The notes beneath the pieces were generated by a model, which had not been told where the DNA came from, did no database searches, and saw nothing but the letters and a program-made list of their open reading frames with translations. A program made the translations under genes and the position numbers. 64,000 nt of DNA from Colletes latitarsis. Lineage: Eukaryota; Arthropoda; Insecta; Hymenoptera; Colletidae. The stretch is taken from NCBI RefSeq assembly GCF_051014445.1, contig NC_135134.1:1765672-1829671 (forward strand), read 5' to 3'. Numbering within the stretch: position 1 is the first letter of the stretch; every line of letters starts with the position of its first letter. Shown here piece after piece: positions 24,071 to 35,990 of this stretch.

Positions 24071-27000
24071 TTGCCCTCACCTGGCTCGTACTTTCGCATT
24101 TTTCGCATACTTGTTGGCCAGATCCTGGCCTTTTTCTGGCTTTGTCCGCGTAGTATTGTGGTACCACATCGAAGCAGTCAATTAAGCCTGGTTGCGATTA
24201 ATATTTTAGAGGATAGCGCCAGTTATGTCCCGGTTAGGTCTGGGATTTGCCCTCAGCTGGCTCGTACTTTCGCATTTTTCAAATACTTGTTGGCCAGATC
24301 CTGGGTTTTTTCTGGTTTGGATAACGTAGTAATGTGGTACCTCACTGAAACAGTCAATTATACCTGGTTCCGATTAATACTTTAGAGGATAACGCCGGTT
24401 ATGTCTCGGTTAGGTCTGGGATTTGCCCTCATCTGGTTCGTACTTTCCCATTTTTCGCATACTTGTTGGCCAGATCCTGGGCTTTTTCTGGTTTGGATCA
24501 CGTAATAATGTGGTTCCACACCGAAACAGTCAATTGAAACTGGTTGCGATTAATATTTTAGGGGATAACGCCGGTTATGTCTGGGTTAGGTCTGGTATTT
24601 GCCCTCATCTGGCTCGTACTTTCACATTTTTCGCTTACTTGTTGGCCAGATCTCGGGTTTTTTGTGATTTGGATCCCGTCGTAATGTAGTTCCACACCGA
24701 AACAGTCAAGTAAACCTGGTTACGATTAATATTTTGGAGGATAACGCTGGTTATGCTTGGGTTAGTTCTGGTATTTGCAATCATCAGGCACATACTTTCG
24801 CATTTTTCGCATACTTGTTGGCCAGATCCTGGCCTTTTTCTGGTTTGGATCATGTAGTAATGCGGTAGCACACCTAAACGGTCAATTAAAGCTGGTTGCG
24901 ATTAATATTTTAGAGGATAACGCCGGTTAAGTCTCGGTTAGGTCTGGGATTTGCCCTCATCTGGCTCGTACTTTCGCAATTTTCGCATACTTGTTGGCCA
25001 GATCCTGGGCTTTTTCTCGCTTGGATCACGTAGTAATGTGGTACCACACCGAAACAGTCAATTAAACCTGGTTCCGAATAATATTTTAGAGGATAACGCC
25101 GGTTATGTCGGGGTTAGGTCTAGTATTTGCCCCTCATCTGGCTCGTACTTTCGCATTTTTCGCATACTTGTCGGTCAGTTCCTGGCCTTTTTCTGGCTTT
25201 GACCACGAAGTATTGTGGTACCACATCGAAGCAGTCAATTAAAACTGGTTGCGATTAATAATTTAGAGGATAGCGCCGGTTATGTCTCGGTTAGGTCTGG
25301 GATTTGCCCTCATCTGGCTCGTACTTTCGCATTTTTCAAATACTTGTTGGCCAGATCCAGGGTTTTTTCTGGTTTGGATAACGTAGTAATGTGGTACCAC
25401 ACTGAAACAGTCAACTAAGCCTGGTTCCGATTAATATTACAGAGGATAACGCCGGTTATGTCTGGGTTAGGTCTGGTATTTGCCCTCATCTGGCTCGTAC
25501 TTTCACATTTTTCGCTTACTTGTTGGCCAGATCTCGGGTTTTTTGTGATTTGGATCCCGTCGTAATATAGTTCCACACCGAAACAGTCAATTAAACCTGG
25601 TTACGATTAATATTTTGGAGGATAACGCTGGTTATGTTTGGGTTAGTTCTGGTATTTGCAATCATCAGGCACATACCTTCGCATTTTTCGCATACTTGTT
25701 GGCCAGATCCTGGGCTTTTTCTCGCTTGGATCACGTAGTAATGTGGTAACACACTGTCAATAAAAGCTGGTTCCGAATAGCATTCTAGAGGATAACGCTG
25801 GTTATGTCTGGGTTAGTTCTGGTATTTGCAATCATCTGGCTCATACTTACGCGTTTTTCGCATACTTGTTGGGCAGATCCTGGGTTTTTTCTTGTTTGGA
25901 TAACGTAGTAATGTGGTACCACACTGAAACACTCAATAGAAGCTGGTTCCGATTAATAGTTTGGAGGATAACGCTGGTTACGTTTGGGTTAGTTCTGGTA
26001 TTTGCACTCATCTGGCTCGTACTTTCGCATTTCTCGCATACTTGTTGGCCAGATCCAGGGCTTTTTCTGGTTTGGATCATGTAGTAATGCGGTACCACAC
26101 CGAAACAATGAATTAAACCTGTTTGCGATTAATATTTTACAGGATAACGCCGGTTATGTCTCGGTTTGGTCTGATATTAGCAATCATCTGGCTCGTACTT
26201 TCGCAATTTTCGCATACTTGTTGGGCAGATCCTGGCCTTTTTCTGGCTTGGACCACGTAGTAATGCGGTACCACACCGAAACAGTCAATTAAACCTGGTT
26301 GCGATTAATATTTTAGGGGATAACGCCGGTTATGTCTGGGTTAGGTCTGGTATTTGCCCTCATCTGGTTCGTACTTTCGCATTTTTCGCTTACTTGTTGG
26401 CCAGATCTCGGGTTTTTTGTGGTTTGGATTCCGTCGTAATGTGGTTCCACACCGGAACAGTCAATTAAACCTGGTTACGATTAATATTTTGGAGGATAAC
26501 GCTGGTTATGTTTGGGTTAGTTCTGGTATTTGCAATCATCAGGCACACACTTTCGCATTTTTCGCATACTTGTTGGCCAGATCCTGGCCTTTTTCTGGTT
26601 TCGATCACGTAGTAATGCGGTAGCACACCTAAACAGTCAATTAAAGCTGGTTGCGATTAATATTTTACAGGATAACGCCGGTTATGTCTCGGTTAGGTCT
26701 GGGATTTGCCCTCATCTGGCTCGTACTTTCGCACTTTTCGCATACTTGTTGGCCAGATCCTGGGCTTTTTCTGGCTTGGATCACGTAGTACTGTGGTAAC
26801 ACAATGTCAATAAAAGCTGGTTCCGAATAGCATTCTAGAGGATAACGCTGGTTATGTCTGGGTTAGTTCTGGTATTTGCAATCATCTGGCTCATACTTAC
26901 GCGTTTTTCGCATACTTGTTGGGCAGATCCTGGGTTTTTTCTTGTTTGGATCATGCAGTAATGCAGTACCACACCGAAACAGTCAATTAAACCTGTTTGC

Positions 27001-29046
27001 GATTAATATTTTACAGGATAACGTCGGTTATGTCTCGGTTAGGTCTAGGATTTACCCTCATCTGGCTCGTACTTTCGCATTTTTCCCATACTTGTTGGCC
27101 AGATCCTGGCCTTTCTCTGGCATTGACCACGTAGTAATGTGGTACCACACTGAAACAGTCAATTAAACCTGGTTTGAATTAATATTTTAGAGGATAACGC
27201 CGGTTATGTCTGGGTTAGGTCTGGTATTTGCCCTCATCTGGCTCGTACTTTCGCATTTTTCGCTTACTTGTTGGCCAGATCCTGGGCTTTTTCTGGCTCG
27301 GATCACGTAGTAATGTGGTACCACACTGAAACAGTCAATAGAAGCTGGTTCCGAATAGTATTTTAGAGGATAACGCAGGTTACGTCTGGGTTAGTTGTGG
27401 TATTCGCAATCATCTGGCACATACTTTTGCGTTTTTCGCATACTTGTTGGCCAGATCCTGGCCTTTTTCTGGCTTTGACCACGTAGTATTGTGGTACCAC
27501 ATCGAAGCAGTCAATTAAAACTGGTTGCGATTATTATTTTAGAGGATAGCGCCGGTTATGTCTCGGTTAGGTCTGGGATTTGCCCCCATCTGGCTCGTAC
27601 TTTCGCATTTTTCAAATACTTGTTGGCCAGATCCTGGGTTTTTTCTGGTTTGGATAACGTAGTAATGTGGTACCACACTGAAACAGTCAACTAAGCCTGG
27701 TTCCGATTAATATTACAGAGGATAACGCCGGTTATGTCTGGGTTAGGTCTGGTATTTGCCCTCACCTGGCTCGTACTTTCGCATTTTTCGCATACTTGTT
27801 GGCCAGATCCTGGCCTTTTTCTGGCTTTGTCCGCGTAGTATTGTGGTACCACATCGAAGCAGTCAATTAAGCCTGGTTGCGACTAATATTTTAGAGGATA
27901 GCGCCAGTTATGTCTCGGTAAGGTCTGGGATTTGCCCTCAGCTGGCTCGTACTTTCGCATTTTTCAAATACTTGTTGGCCAGATCCTGGGTGTTTTCTGG
28001 TTTGGATAACGTAGTAATGAGGTACCTCACTGAAACAGTCAATTATACCTGGTTCCGATTAATACTTTAGAGGATAACGCCGGTTATGTCTCGGTTAGGT
28101 CTGGGATTTGCCCTCATCTGGTTCGTACTTTCCCATTTTTCGCATACTTGTTGGCCAGATCCTGGGCTTTTTCTGGTTTGGATCACGTAATAATGTGGTT
28201 CCACACCGAAGCAGTAAATTAAACCAGGTTGCGATTAATATTTTAAAGGATATCGCCGGTTATGTCTCGGTTAGGTCTGGGATTTGCCCTCATCTGGCTC
28301 GTACTTTTGCATTTTTCGCATACTTGTTGGCCAAATCCTGGCCTTTTTCTGGCTTTGACCACGTAGTAATCTGGTACCACACTGAAACATTCAATTAATC
28401 CAGGATGCTATTAATATTTTACAGGATAACGCCGGTTATGTCTCGGTTAGGTCTGGGATTTGCCCTCATGTGGCTCGTACTTTCGCATCTTTCCCATACT
28501 TGTTGGCCAGATCCTGGCATTATTCTGACTTGGTCCACGTAGTAATGTGGCCCCACACCGAAACAGTCAATAAAAGCAGGTTCCGATTAATATTTTAGAG
28601 GATAACGCCGGTAATGTCAGGGTTAGGTCTGGTATTTGCCCTCATCTGGCTCATACTTTCGCGTTTTTCACATACTTGTTGGCCAGACTCTGGGTTTTTT
28701 CTGCTTTGGATCCCGTACTAATGTGATTCCACACCGAAACAGTCAATTGAACCTGGTTGCGATTAATATTTTAGGGGATAACGCCGGTTGTGTCTGGGTT
28801 AGGTCTGGTATTTGCCCTCATCTGGCTCGTACTTTCACATTTTTCGCTTACTTGTTGGCCAGATCTCGGGTTTTTTGTGATTTGGATCCCGTCGTAATGT
28901 AGTTCCACACCGAAACAGTCAAGTAAACCTGGTTACGATTAATATTTTGGAGGATAACGCTGGTTATGCTTGGGTTAGTTCTGGTATTTGCAATCATCAG
29001 GCACATACTTTCGCATTTTTCGCATACTTGTTGGCCAGATCCTGGC
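23756..29046. repeat. 5.3-kb duplication in B, copy 2
   Basis: Second copy of 17,614-22,727, with one extra monomer (~24,880-25,060). Scattered substitutions distinguish them, for example GTCCCGGTTAGG at ~24,228 and GGTGTTTTCTGG at ~27,989. Its left edge lies where GGCTCGTACTTTCGC replaces GGCACATACTTTCGCG. Confidence 0.85.
24071..27755. repeat. B HOR unit 5, 21 monomers (3,685 bp)
   Basis: 3,685 = 21 x 176 - 11 (one +1 at 25,129; two -6 at ~25,754 and ~26,804). It is the fullest later unit and matches units 3 and 6 closely. Confidence 0.8.
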
Positions 29047-31490
29047 CTTTTTCTGGTTTGGATCATGTAGTAATGCGGTAGCACACCTAAACAGTCAATT
29101 AAAGCTGGTTGCGATTAATATTTTAGAGGATAACGTCGGTTAAGTCTCGGTTAGGTCTGGGATTTGCCCTCATCTGGCTCGTACTTTCGCAATTTTCGCA
29201 TACTTGTTGGCCAGATCCTGGGCTTTTTCTCGCTTGGATCACGTAGTAATGTGGTACCACACCGAAACAGTCAATTAAACCTGGTTCCGAATAATATTTT
29301 AGAGGATAACGCCGGTTATGTCGGGGTTAGGTCTAGTATTTGCCCCTCATCTGGCTCGTACTTTCGCATTTTTCGCATACTTGTCGGTCAGTTCCTGGCC
29401 TTTTTCTGGCTTTGACCACGAAGTATTGTGGTACCACATCGAAGCAGTCAATTAAAACTGGTTGCGATTAATATTTTAGAGGATAGCGCCGGTTATGTCT
29501 CGGTTAGGTCTGCGATTTGCCCTCATCTGGCTCGTACTTTCGCATTTTTCAAATACTTGTTGGCCAGATCCAGGGTTTTTTCTGGTTTGGATAACGTAGT
29601 AATGTGGTACCACACTGAAACAGTCAACTAAGCCTGGTTCCGATTAATATTACAGAGGATAACGCCGGTTATGTCTGGGTTAGGTCTGGTATTTGCCCTC
29701 ATCTGGCTCGTACTTTCACATTTTTCGCTTACTTGTTGGCCAGATCTCGGGTTTTTTGTGATTTGGATCCCGTCGTAATGTAGTTCCACACCGAAACAGT
29801 CAATTAAACCTGGTTACGATTAATATTTTGGAGGATAACGCTGGTTATGCTTGGGTTAGTTTTGGTATTTGCAATCATCAGGCACATACTTTCGCATTTT
29901 TCGCATACTTGTTGGCCAGATCCTGGGCTTTTTCTCGCTTGGATCACGTAGTAATGTGGTAACACACTGTCAATAAAAGCTGGTTCCGAATAGCATTCTA
30001 GAGGATAACGCTGGTTATGTCTGGGTTAGTTCTGGTATTTGCAATCATCTGGCTCATACTTACGCGTTTTTCGCATACTTGTTGGGCAGATCCTGGGTTT
30101 TTTCTTGTTTGGATAACGTAGTAATGTGGTACCACACTGAAACACTCAATAGAGGCTGGTTCCGATTAATAGTTTGGAGGATAAGGCTGGTTACGTTTGG
30201 GTTAGTTCCGGTATTTGCACTCATCTGGCTCGTACTTTCGCATTTCTCGCATACTTGTTGGCCAGATCCAGGGCTTTTTCTGGTTTGGATCATGTAGTAA
30301 TGCGGTACCACACCGAAACAGTGAATTAAACCTGTTTGCGATTAATATTTTACAGGATAACGCCGGTTATGTCTCGGTTTGGTCTGATATTAGCAATCAT
30401 CTGGCTCGTACTTTCGCAATTTTCGCATACTTGTTGGGCAGATCCTGGCCTTTTTCTGGCTTGGACCACGTAGTAATGCGGTACCACACCGAAACAGTCA
30501 ATTAAACCTGGTTGCGATTAATATTTTAGGGGATAACGCCGGTTATGTCTGGGTTAGGTCTGGTATTTGCCCTCATCTGGTTCGTACTTTCGCACTTTTC
30601 GCATACTTGTTGGCCAGATCCTGGGCTTTTTCTGGCTTGGATCACGTAGTACTGTGGTAACACAATGTCAATAAAAGCTGGTTCCGAATAGCATTCTAGA
30701 GTATAACGCTGGTTATGTCTGGGTTAGTTCTGGTATTTGCAATCATCTGGCTCATACTTACGCGTTTTTCGCATACTTGTTGGGCAGATCCTGGGTTTTT
30801 TCTTCTTTGGATCATGCAGTAATGCGGTACCATACCGAAACAGTCAATTAAACCTGTTTGCGATTAATATTTTACAGGATAACGCCGGTTATGTCTCGGC
30901 TTGGTCTGGTATTAGCAATCATCTGGCTCGTACATTCGCAATTTTCGCATACTTGTTGGGCAGATCCTGGCCTTTTTCTGGCTTGGACCACGTAGTAATG
31001 CGGTACCACACCGAAACAGTTATTCAAACCTGGTTCGAATTAATATTTTAGAGGATAACGCCGGTTATGTCTCGGTTAGGTCTGGGATTTGTCCTCATCT
31101 GGCTCGTACTTTCGAATTATTCGCATACTTGTTGGCAAGATCCTGGGCATTTTCAGGCTAGGATCAGGTAGTAATGTGGTACCACACTGAAACCGTCAAT
31201 AAAAGCTGGTTCCGATTAGTATTTTTGAGGCCACCGCTGGTTATGTATGGGTTAGTTCTGGTATTTGCAATCATCTGGCTTATACTTTCGCGTTTTTCGC
31301 ATACTTGTTGGCCGGATCCTGGCCTTTTTCTGGTTTGGATCACGTAGTAATGCGGTACCACATGGAAACAATCAATTAAACCTGGTTTCGATTCATATCT
31401 TAGAGGATAACGCCGGTTATGTCTGGGTTAGGTCTGGTATTTGCCCTCATCTGGCTCGTACTTTAGCATTATTCGCATACTTGTTGGCCG
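27756..31490. repeat. B HOR unit 6, last unit, decaying into the transition
   Basis: Starts with the anchor module and follows unit 5 and unit 1 order. At ~30,590 it switches from GGTTCGTACTTTCGC into the CTTTCGCACTTTTCGC monomer, again skipping monomers. It then enters the same 850-bp block seen in unit 4. No further anchor occurs downstream, so the right edge is conventional. Confidence 0.65.
30636..31488. repeat. Relocated 853-bp block with 'GGCCACCGC' monomer, copy 2
   Basis: Second copy of 22,738-23,590, with small differences (CATACCGAAAC at ~30,830; GGTTCGAATTAATATT at ~31,033 where copy 1 has GGTTGGGATTAATATT). A related further monomer (TATTTGTGAGGACACCGC) lies at ~31,921. Confidence 0.8.
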
Positions 31491-34400
31491 GATCCTGGCC
31501 TTTTTCTGGTTTGGATCACGTAGTAATGCGGTACCACACCGAAACAATCATATAAACCTGCTTCGATTGGTATTTTAGAGGATAACGCCGGTTGTGTCTG
31601 GGTTAGGACTGGTATTTGCCCTCATCTGGCTCGTACTTTCACATTTTTCGCATACTTGTTGGCCAGATCCTGGCCTTTTTCTGGTTTGGATCACGTAGTA
31701 ATGCGGTACCACAACGAAACAGTCATTTAAAGCTGGTTGCGATTAATATTTTAGAGGATAACGCCGGTTATGTCTCGGTTAGGTCTGGGATTTGTCCTCA
31801 ACTGGCTCGTACTTTCGCATATTTCGCGTACTTGTTGGCCAGATCCTGGGCTTTTTCAGGCTTGGACCACGTAGTAATGTGGTACCACACTGAAACAGTC
31901 AATAAAAGCTGGTTCCGATTAGTATTTGTGAGGACACCGCTGGTTATGTCTGGGTTAGTTCTGGTATTTGCAATCATCTGGCTTATACTTTCGCGTTTTT
32001 CGCATACTTGTTGGCCGGATCCTGGCCTTTTTCTGGTTTGGATCACGTAGTAATGCGGTACCACACGGAAACAATCAATTAAACCTGGTTTCGATTCATA
32101 TCTTAGAGGATAACGCCGGTTATGTCTGGGTTAGGTCTGGTATTTGCCCTCATCTGGCTCGTACTTTCGCATTTTACGCTTACTTGTTGGCCAGATCCTG
32201 GGCTTTTTCTGGTTTGAATCCCGCAGTAATGTGGTTCCACACCGAAGCAGTCAATTAATCCAGGATGCGATTAATATTTTAGAGGATAACGCCGGTTATG
32301 TCTGGGTTAGTTCTGGTATTTGCAATCATCTGGCTCATACAATCGCATTTTTCGCATACTTGTTGGCCTGATCCTGGGCTTCTTCTGGTTTGGATCACGT
32401 AGTAATGTGGTACCACACTGAAACAGTCAATAGAAGCTGGTTCCGAATAGTATTTTAGAGGATAACGCAGGTTACGTCTGGGATAGTTCTGGTATTTGCC
32501 CTCATCTGGCTCGTACTTTCGCATTATTCGCATACTTGTTGGCCAGACCCTGGCCTTTTTCTGGCTTTGACCACGTAGTAATGTGGTACCACACTGAAGC
32601 AGTCAATTAAACCTGGTTCCGATTAATATTTTAGAGGATAACGCCGGTTATGTCTGGGCTAGGTCTGGTATTTGCCCTCATCTGGCTCGTACATTCGCAT
32701 TTTTCGCAAACTTGTTGGCCAGATCCTGGCCTTTTTCTGGCTTTGACCACGTAGTAATGTGGTACCACACTGAAGCAGTCAATTAAACCTGGTTCCGATT
32801 AATATTTTAGAGGATAACGCCGGTTATGTCTGGGTTAGGTCTGGTATTTGCCCAAATCTGGCTCGTACTTTCGCATTATTCGCATACTTGTTGGCCAGAT
32901 CCTGGCCTTTTTCTGGCTTGGACCACGTAGTAATGTGGTACCACACCGAAACAGTCGATTAAACCTGGTTGCGATTAATATTTTAGAGGATAACGTCGGT
33001 TATGTCTCGGTTAGGTCTGGGATTTGCCCTCATCTGGCTCGTACTTTCGCATTTTTCGCATACTTGTTGGCCAAATCCTGGCCTTTCTCTGGCATTGACC
33101 ACGTAGTAATGTGGTACCACACTGAAACAGTCAATTAAACCTGGTTCCGATTAATATTTTAGAAGATAACGCCGTGTATGTCTGGGTTAGGTCTGGTATT
33201 TGCCCTCATCTGGCTCGTACTTTCGCATTTTTCGCCTACTTGTTGGCCAGATCCTGGGCCTTTTGTGGTTTGGATCCCGTAGTAATGTGGTTCCACACCG
33301 AAGCAGTCAACTAATCCAGGATGCGATTAATATTTTAGAGGATAACGCCGGTTATGTCTCGGTTAGGTCTGGGATTTGCCCTCACCTGGCTCGTACTTTC
33401 GCATTTTCAGCATACTTGTTGGCCAGATCCTGGCCTTTTTCTGGCTTTGACCACGTAGTAATCTGGTACCACACTGAAACAGTCAATTAAACCTGGTTCC
33501 GATTAATATTTTAGAAGATAACGCCGTGTATGTCTCGGTTAGGTCTGGGATTTGCCCTCATCTGGCTCGTACTTTCGCATTTTTCGCATACTTGTTGGCC
33601 AGATCCTGGGCTTTTTGTGGTTTGGATCCCGTCGTAATGTGGTTCCACACCGAAACAGTCAATTAAACCTGGTTACGATTAATATTTTGGAGGATAACGC
33701 TGGTTATGTTTGGGTTAGTTCTGGTATTTGCAATCATCAGGCACATACTTTCGCATTTTTCGCATACTTGTTGGGCAGATCCTGGCCTTTTTCTGGATTG
33801 GACCACGTAGTAATGTAGTACCACACTGAAACAGTCAAATAAACCTGGTTCCGATTAATATTTTAGAGGATAGCGCCTGTTATGTCTCGGTTAGGTCTGG
33901 GATTTGCCCTCATCTGGCTCGTACTTTCGCATTTTTCGCATACTTGTTGGCCAGGTCCTGGGCTTTTTCTGGTTTGGATCGTGTAGTAATGCTGTACCAC
34001 ACCGAAACAGTCAATTAAACCTGTTTGCGATTAATATTTTACAGGATAACGCCGGTTATGTCTCGGTTTGGTCTGGTATTAGCAATCACCTGGCTCATAC
34101 TTACGCGTTTTTCGCATACTTGTTGGGCAGATCCTGGGTTTTTTCTTGTTTGGATAACGTAGTAATGTGGTACCACACTGAAACACTCAATAAAAGCTGG
34201 TTCCGATTAATATTTTAGAGGATAACGTCGGTTATGTCTCGGTTAGGTCTGGGATTTGCCCTCATCTGGCTCGTACTTTCGCATTTTTCGCATACTTGTT
34301 GGCCGGATACTGGCCTTTTTCTGGTTTGGATCACGTAGTAATGCGGTACCACACCGAAACAATCAATTAAACCTGCTTGCGATTGATATTTTAGAGGATA

Positions 34401-35990
34401 ACGGCGGTTGTGTTTGGGTTAGGTCTGTTATCTGCCCTCATCTGGTTCGTACTTTCGCATTTTTCGCATACTTGTTGGCCAAATCCTGGCCTTTCTCTGG
34501 CATTGACCACGTAGTAATGTGGTACCACACTGAAACAGTCAATTAAACCTGGTTCCGATTAATATTTTAGAAGATAACGCCGTGTATGTCTGGGTTAGGT
34601 CTGGTATTTGCCCTCATCTGGCTCGTACTTTCGCATTTTTCGCCTACTTGTTGGCCAGATCCTGGGCCTTTTGTGGTTTGGATCCCGTAGTAATGTGGTT
34701 CCACACCGAAGCAGTCAACTAATCCAGGATGCGATTAAAATTTTAGAGGATAACGTCGGTTATGTCTCGGTTAGGTCTGGGATTTGCCCTCATCTGGTTC
34801 GTACTTTCGCATTTTGCGCATACTTGTTGGCCAGATCCTGGGCTTTTTCTGGCTTGGATCACGTAGTAATGTGGTACCACACTGATACAGTCAATAGAAG
34901 CTGGTTCCGAATAGTATTTTAGAGGATTACGCAGGTTACGTCTGGGTTAGTTCTGGTATTCGCAATCATCTGCCTCATACTTTCGCGTTTTTCGCATACT
35001 TGTTGGCCAGAACCTGGGTTTTTTCTGCTTTGGATCCCGTAATAATGTGGTTCCACACCGAAGCAGTAAATTAAACCAGGTTGCGATTAATATTTTAAAG
35101 GATATCGCCGGTTATGTCTCGGTTAGGTCTGGTATTTGCCCTTATCTGGCTCGCACTTTCGCATTTTTCGCATACTTGTCGGCCAGTTCCCGGCCTTTTT
35201 CTGGTTTGGATCACGTAGTAATGCGGTACCACACTGAAACAGTCAATTAAATCTGGTTCCGATTAATATTTTAGAGGATAACGACGGTTATGTCTGGGTT
35301 AGGTCTGGTATTTGCCCCTCATCTGGCTCGTACTTTCGCATTTTTCGCATACTTGTCGGTCAGTTCCTGGCCTTTTTCTGGATTGGATCACGTAGTAATG
35401 CGGTACCACACTGAAACAGTTAATTAAACCTGGTTCCGATTAATATTTTAGAGTATAACGCTGGTTATATCTCGGTTAGGTCTGGGATTTGCCCTCATCT
35501 GGCTCGTACTTTCGAATTTTTCGCATACTTGTTGGCCAGATCCAGGGCTTTTTCTGGTTTGGATCGTGTAGTAATGCGGTGCCACACCGAAACAGTCAAT
35601 TAAACCTGGTTGCGTATAATATTTTAGAGGATAACGCCGGTTATGTCTCGGTTAGGTCTGGGATTTGCCCTCATCTGGCTCGCACTTTCGCATGTATCGC
35701 ATACTTGATGGCTAGATGCTGGCCTTTTTCTGGTTTGGATGACGTAGTAATTAGGTACCACACTGAAACATTCAACTAAACCTGGTTCCGATTAATATTT
35801 TAGAGGATAACGCCGGTTATGTCTCGGTTAGGTCTGGGATATGCCCTCATCTGGCTCGCACTTTCGCATTTTTCGCATACTTGTTGGCCAGATCCTGGCC
35901 TTTTTCTGGTCTGTATCACGTAGTAATGTGGTACCACACTGAAACCGGCAATAAAAGCTGGTTCCGATTAGTATCTTAGAGGATAACGCT
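31491..35990. repeat. Transitional stretch between the two HOR domains
   Basis: About 26 monomers that mix A-like (TTGACCACGTAGTAATGTGG, TTCCGATT), B-like (GGCACATACTTTCGC, TTTGGAGG) and C-like features. No multi-kilobase duplication was found. Only short local copies occur: two adjacent near-identical monomers around 32,577-32,930, and a stretch of about 290 bp around 33,050-33,335 repeated at 34,460-34,745 (offset 1,408 bp, eight monomers). Monomers with the altered motif GATAACGCCGTGTATG at ~33,167, 33,519 and 34,575 occur only here, as far as I can see. One 175-bp monomer (missing G in CTTCGATTGG, ~31,560) and one 177-bp monomer (GCCCC, 35,314) lie in or at the edge of it. Confidence 0.7.

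Larger units (their letters stand above)
13291..30670. other. Eleven 170-bp monomers sharing a 6-bp deletion (B marker)
   Basis: CACTGAAACAGTCAATAAAAG becomes CACTGTCAATAAAAG or CAATGTCAATAAAAG, a loss of six bases, with GGTACCAC altered to GGTAACAC. Sites are near 13,299, 14,350, 16,455, 16,978, 19,435, 20,485, 22,768, 25,754, 26,804, 29,968 and 30,666. They form two sub-haplotypes: the CACACTG form always follows a TTTTTCTCGCTTGG monomer, and the CACAATG form has GTAGTACTGTGG. Confidence 0.92.
11751..31490. repeat. Subarray B: higher-order repeat domain with 15- to 22-monomer units
   Basis: A recurring anchor monomer (GCCCTCACCTGG preceding a GTAGTATTGTGGTACC variant) lies at 11,088, 14,949, 17,929, 21,437, 24,071 and 27,756. 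The spacings of 3,861, 2,980, 3,508, 2,634 and 3,685 bp equal 22, 17, 20, 15 and 21 monomers once the listed indels are added. Private markers are the 6-bp deletion giving GTAACACACTGTCAATA or GTAACACAATGTCAATA, CCCGTCGTAATGTAG, TTTTGGAGGATAACGCTGG and TTTGCAATCATCAGGCAC. Corresponding monomers of different units look nearly identical, whereas neighbouring monomers differ at many sites. That is the definition of HOR organisation. Confidence 0.85.
1791..35318. other. Nine 177-bp monomers (two kinds of +1 insertion)
   Basis: Seven carry an extra C (TTTGCCCCTCATCTGG) at 3,166, 4,223, 6,161, 12,674, 25,129, 29,342 and 35,314. Each is followed by the linked haplotype CTTGTCGGTCAGTTCC. Two (1,791-1,824 and 5,138-5,171) have the rearranged TTACTTTTGGTCCCGATTCTGG stretch. 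None lies in C. Confidence 0.88.
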
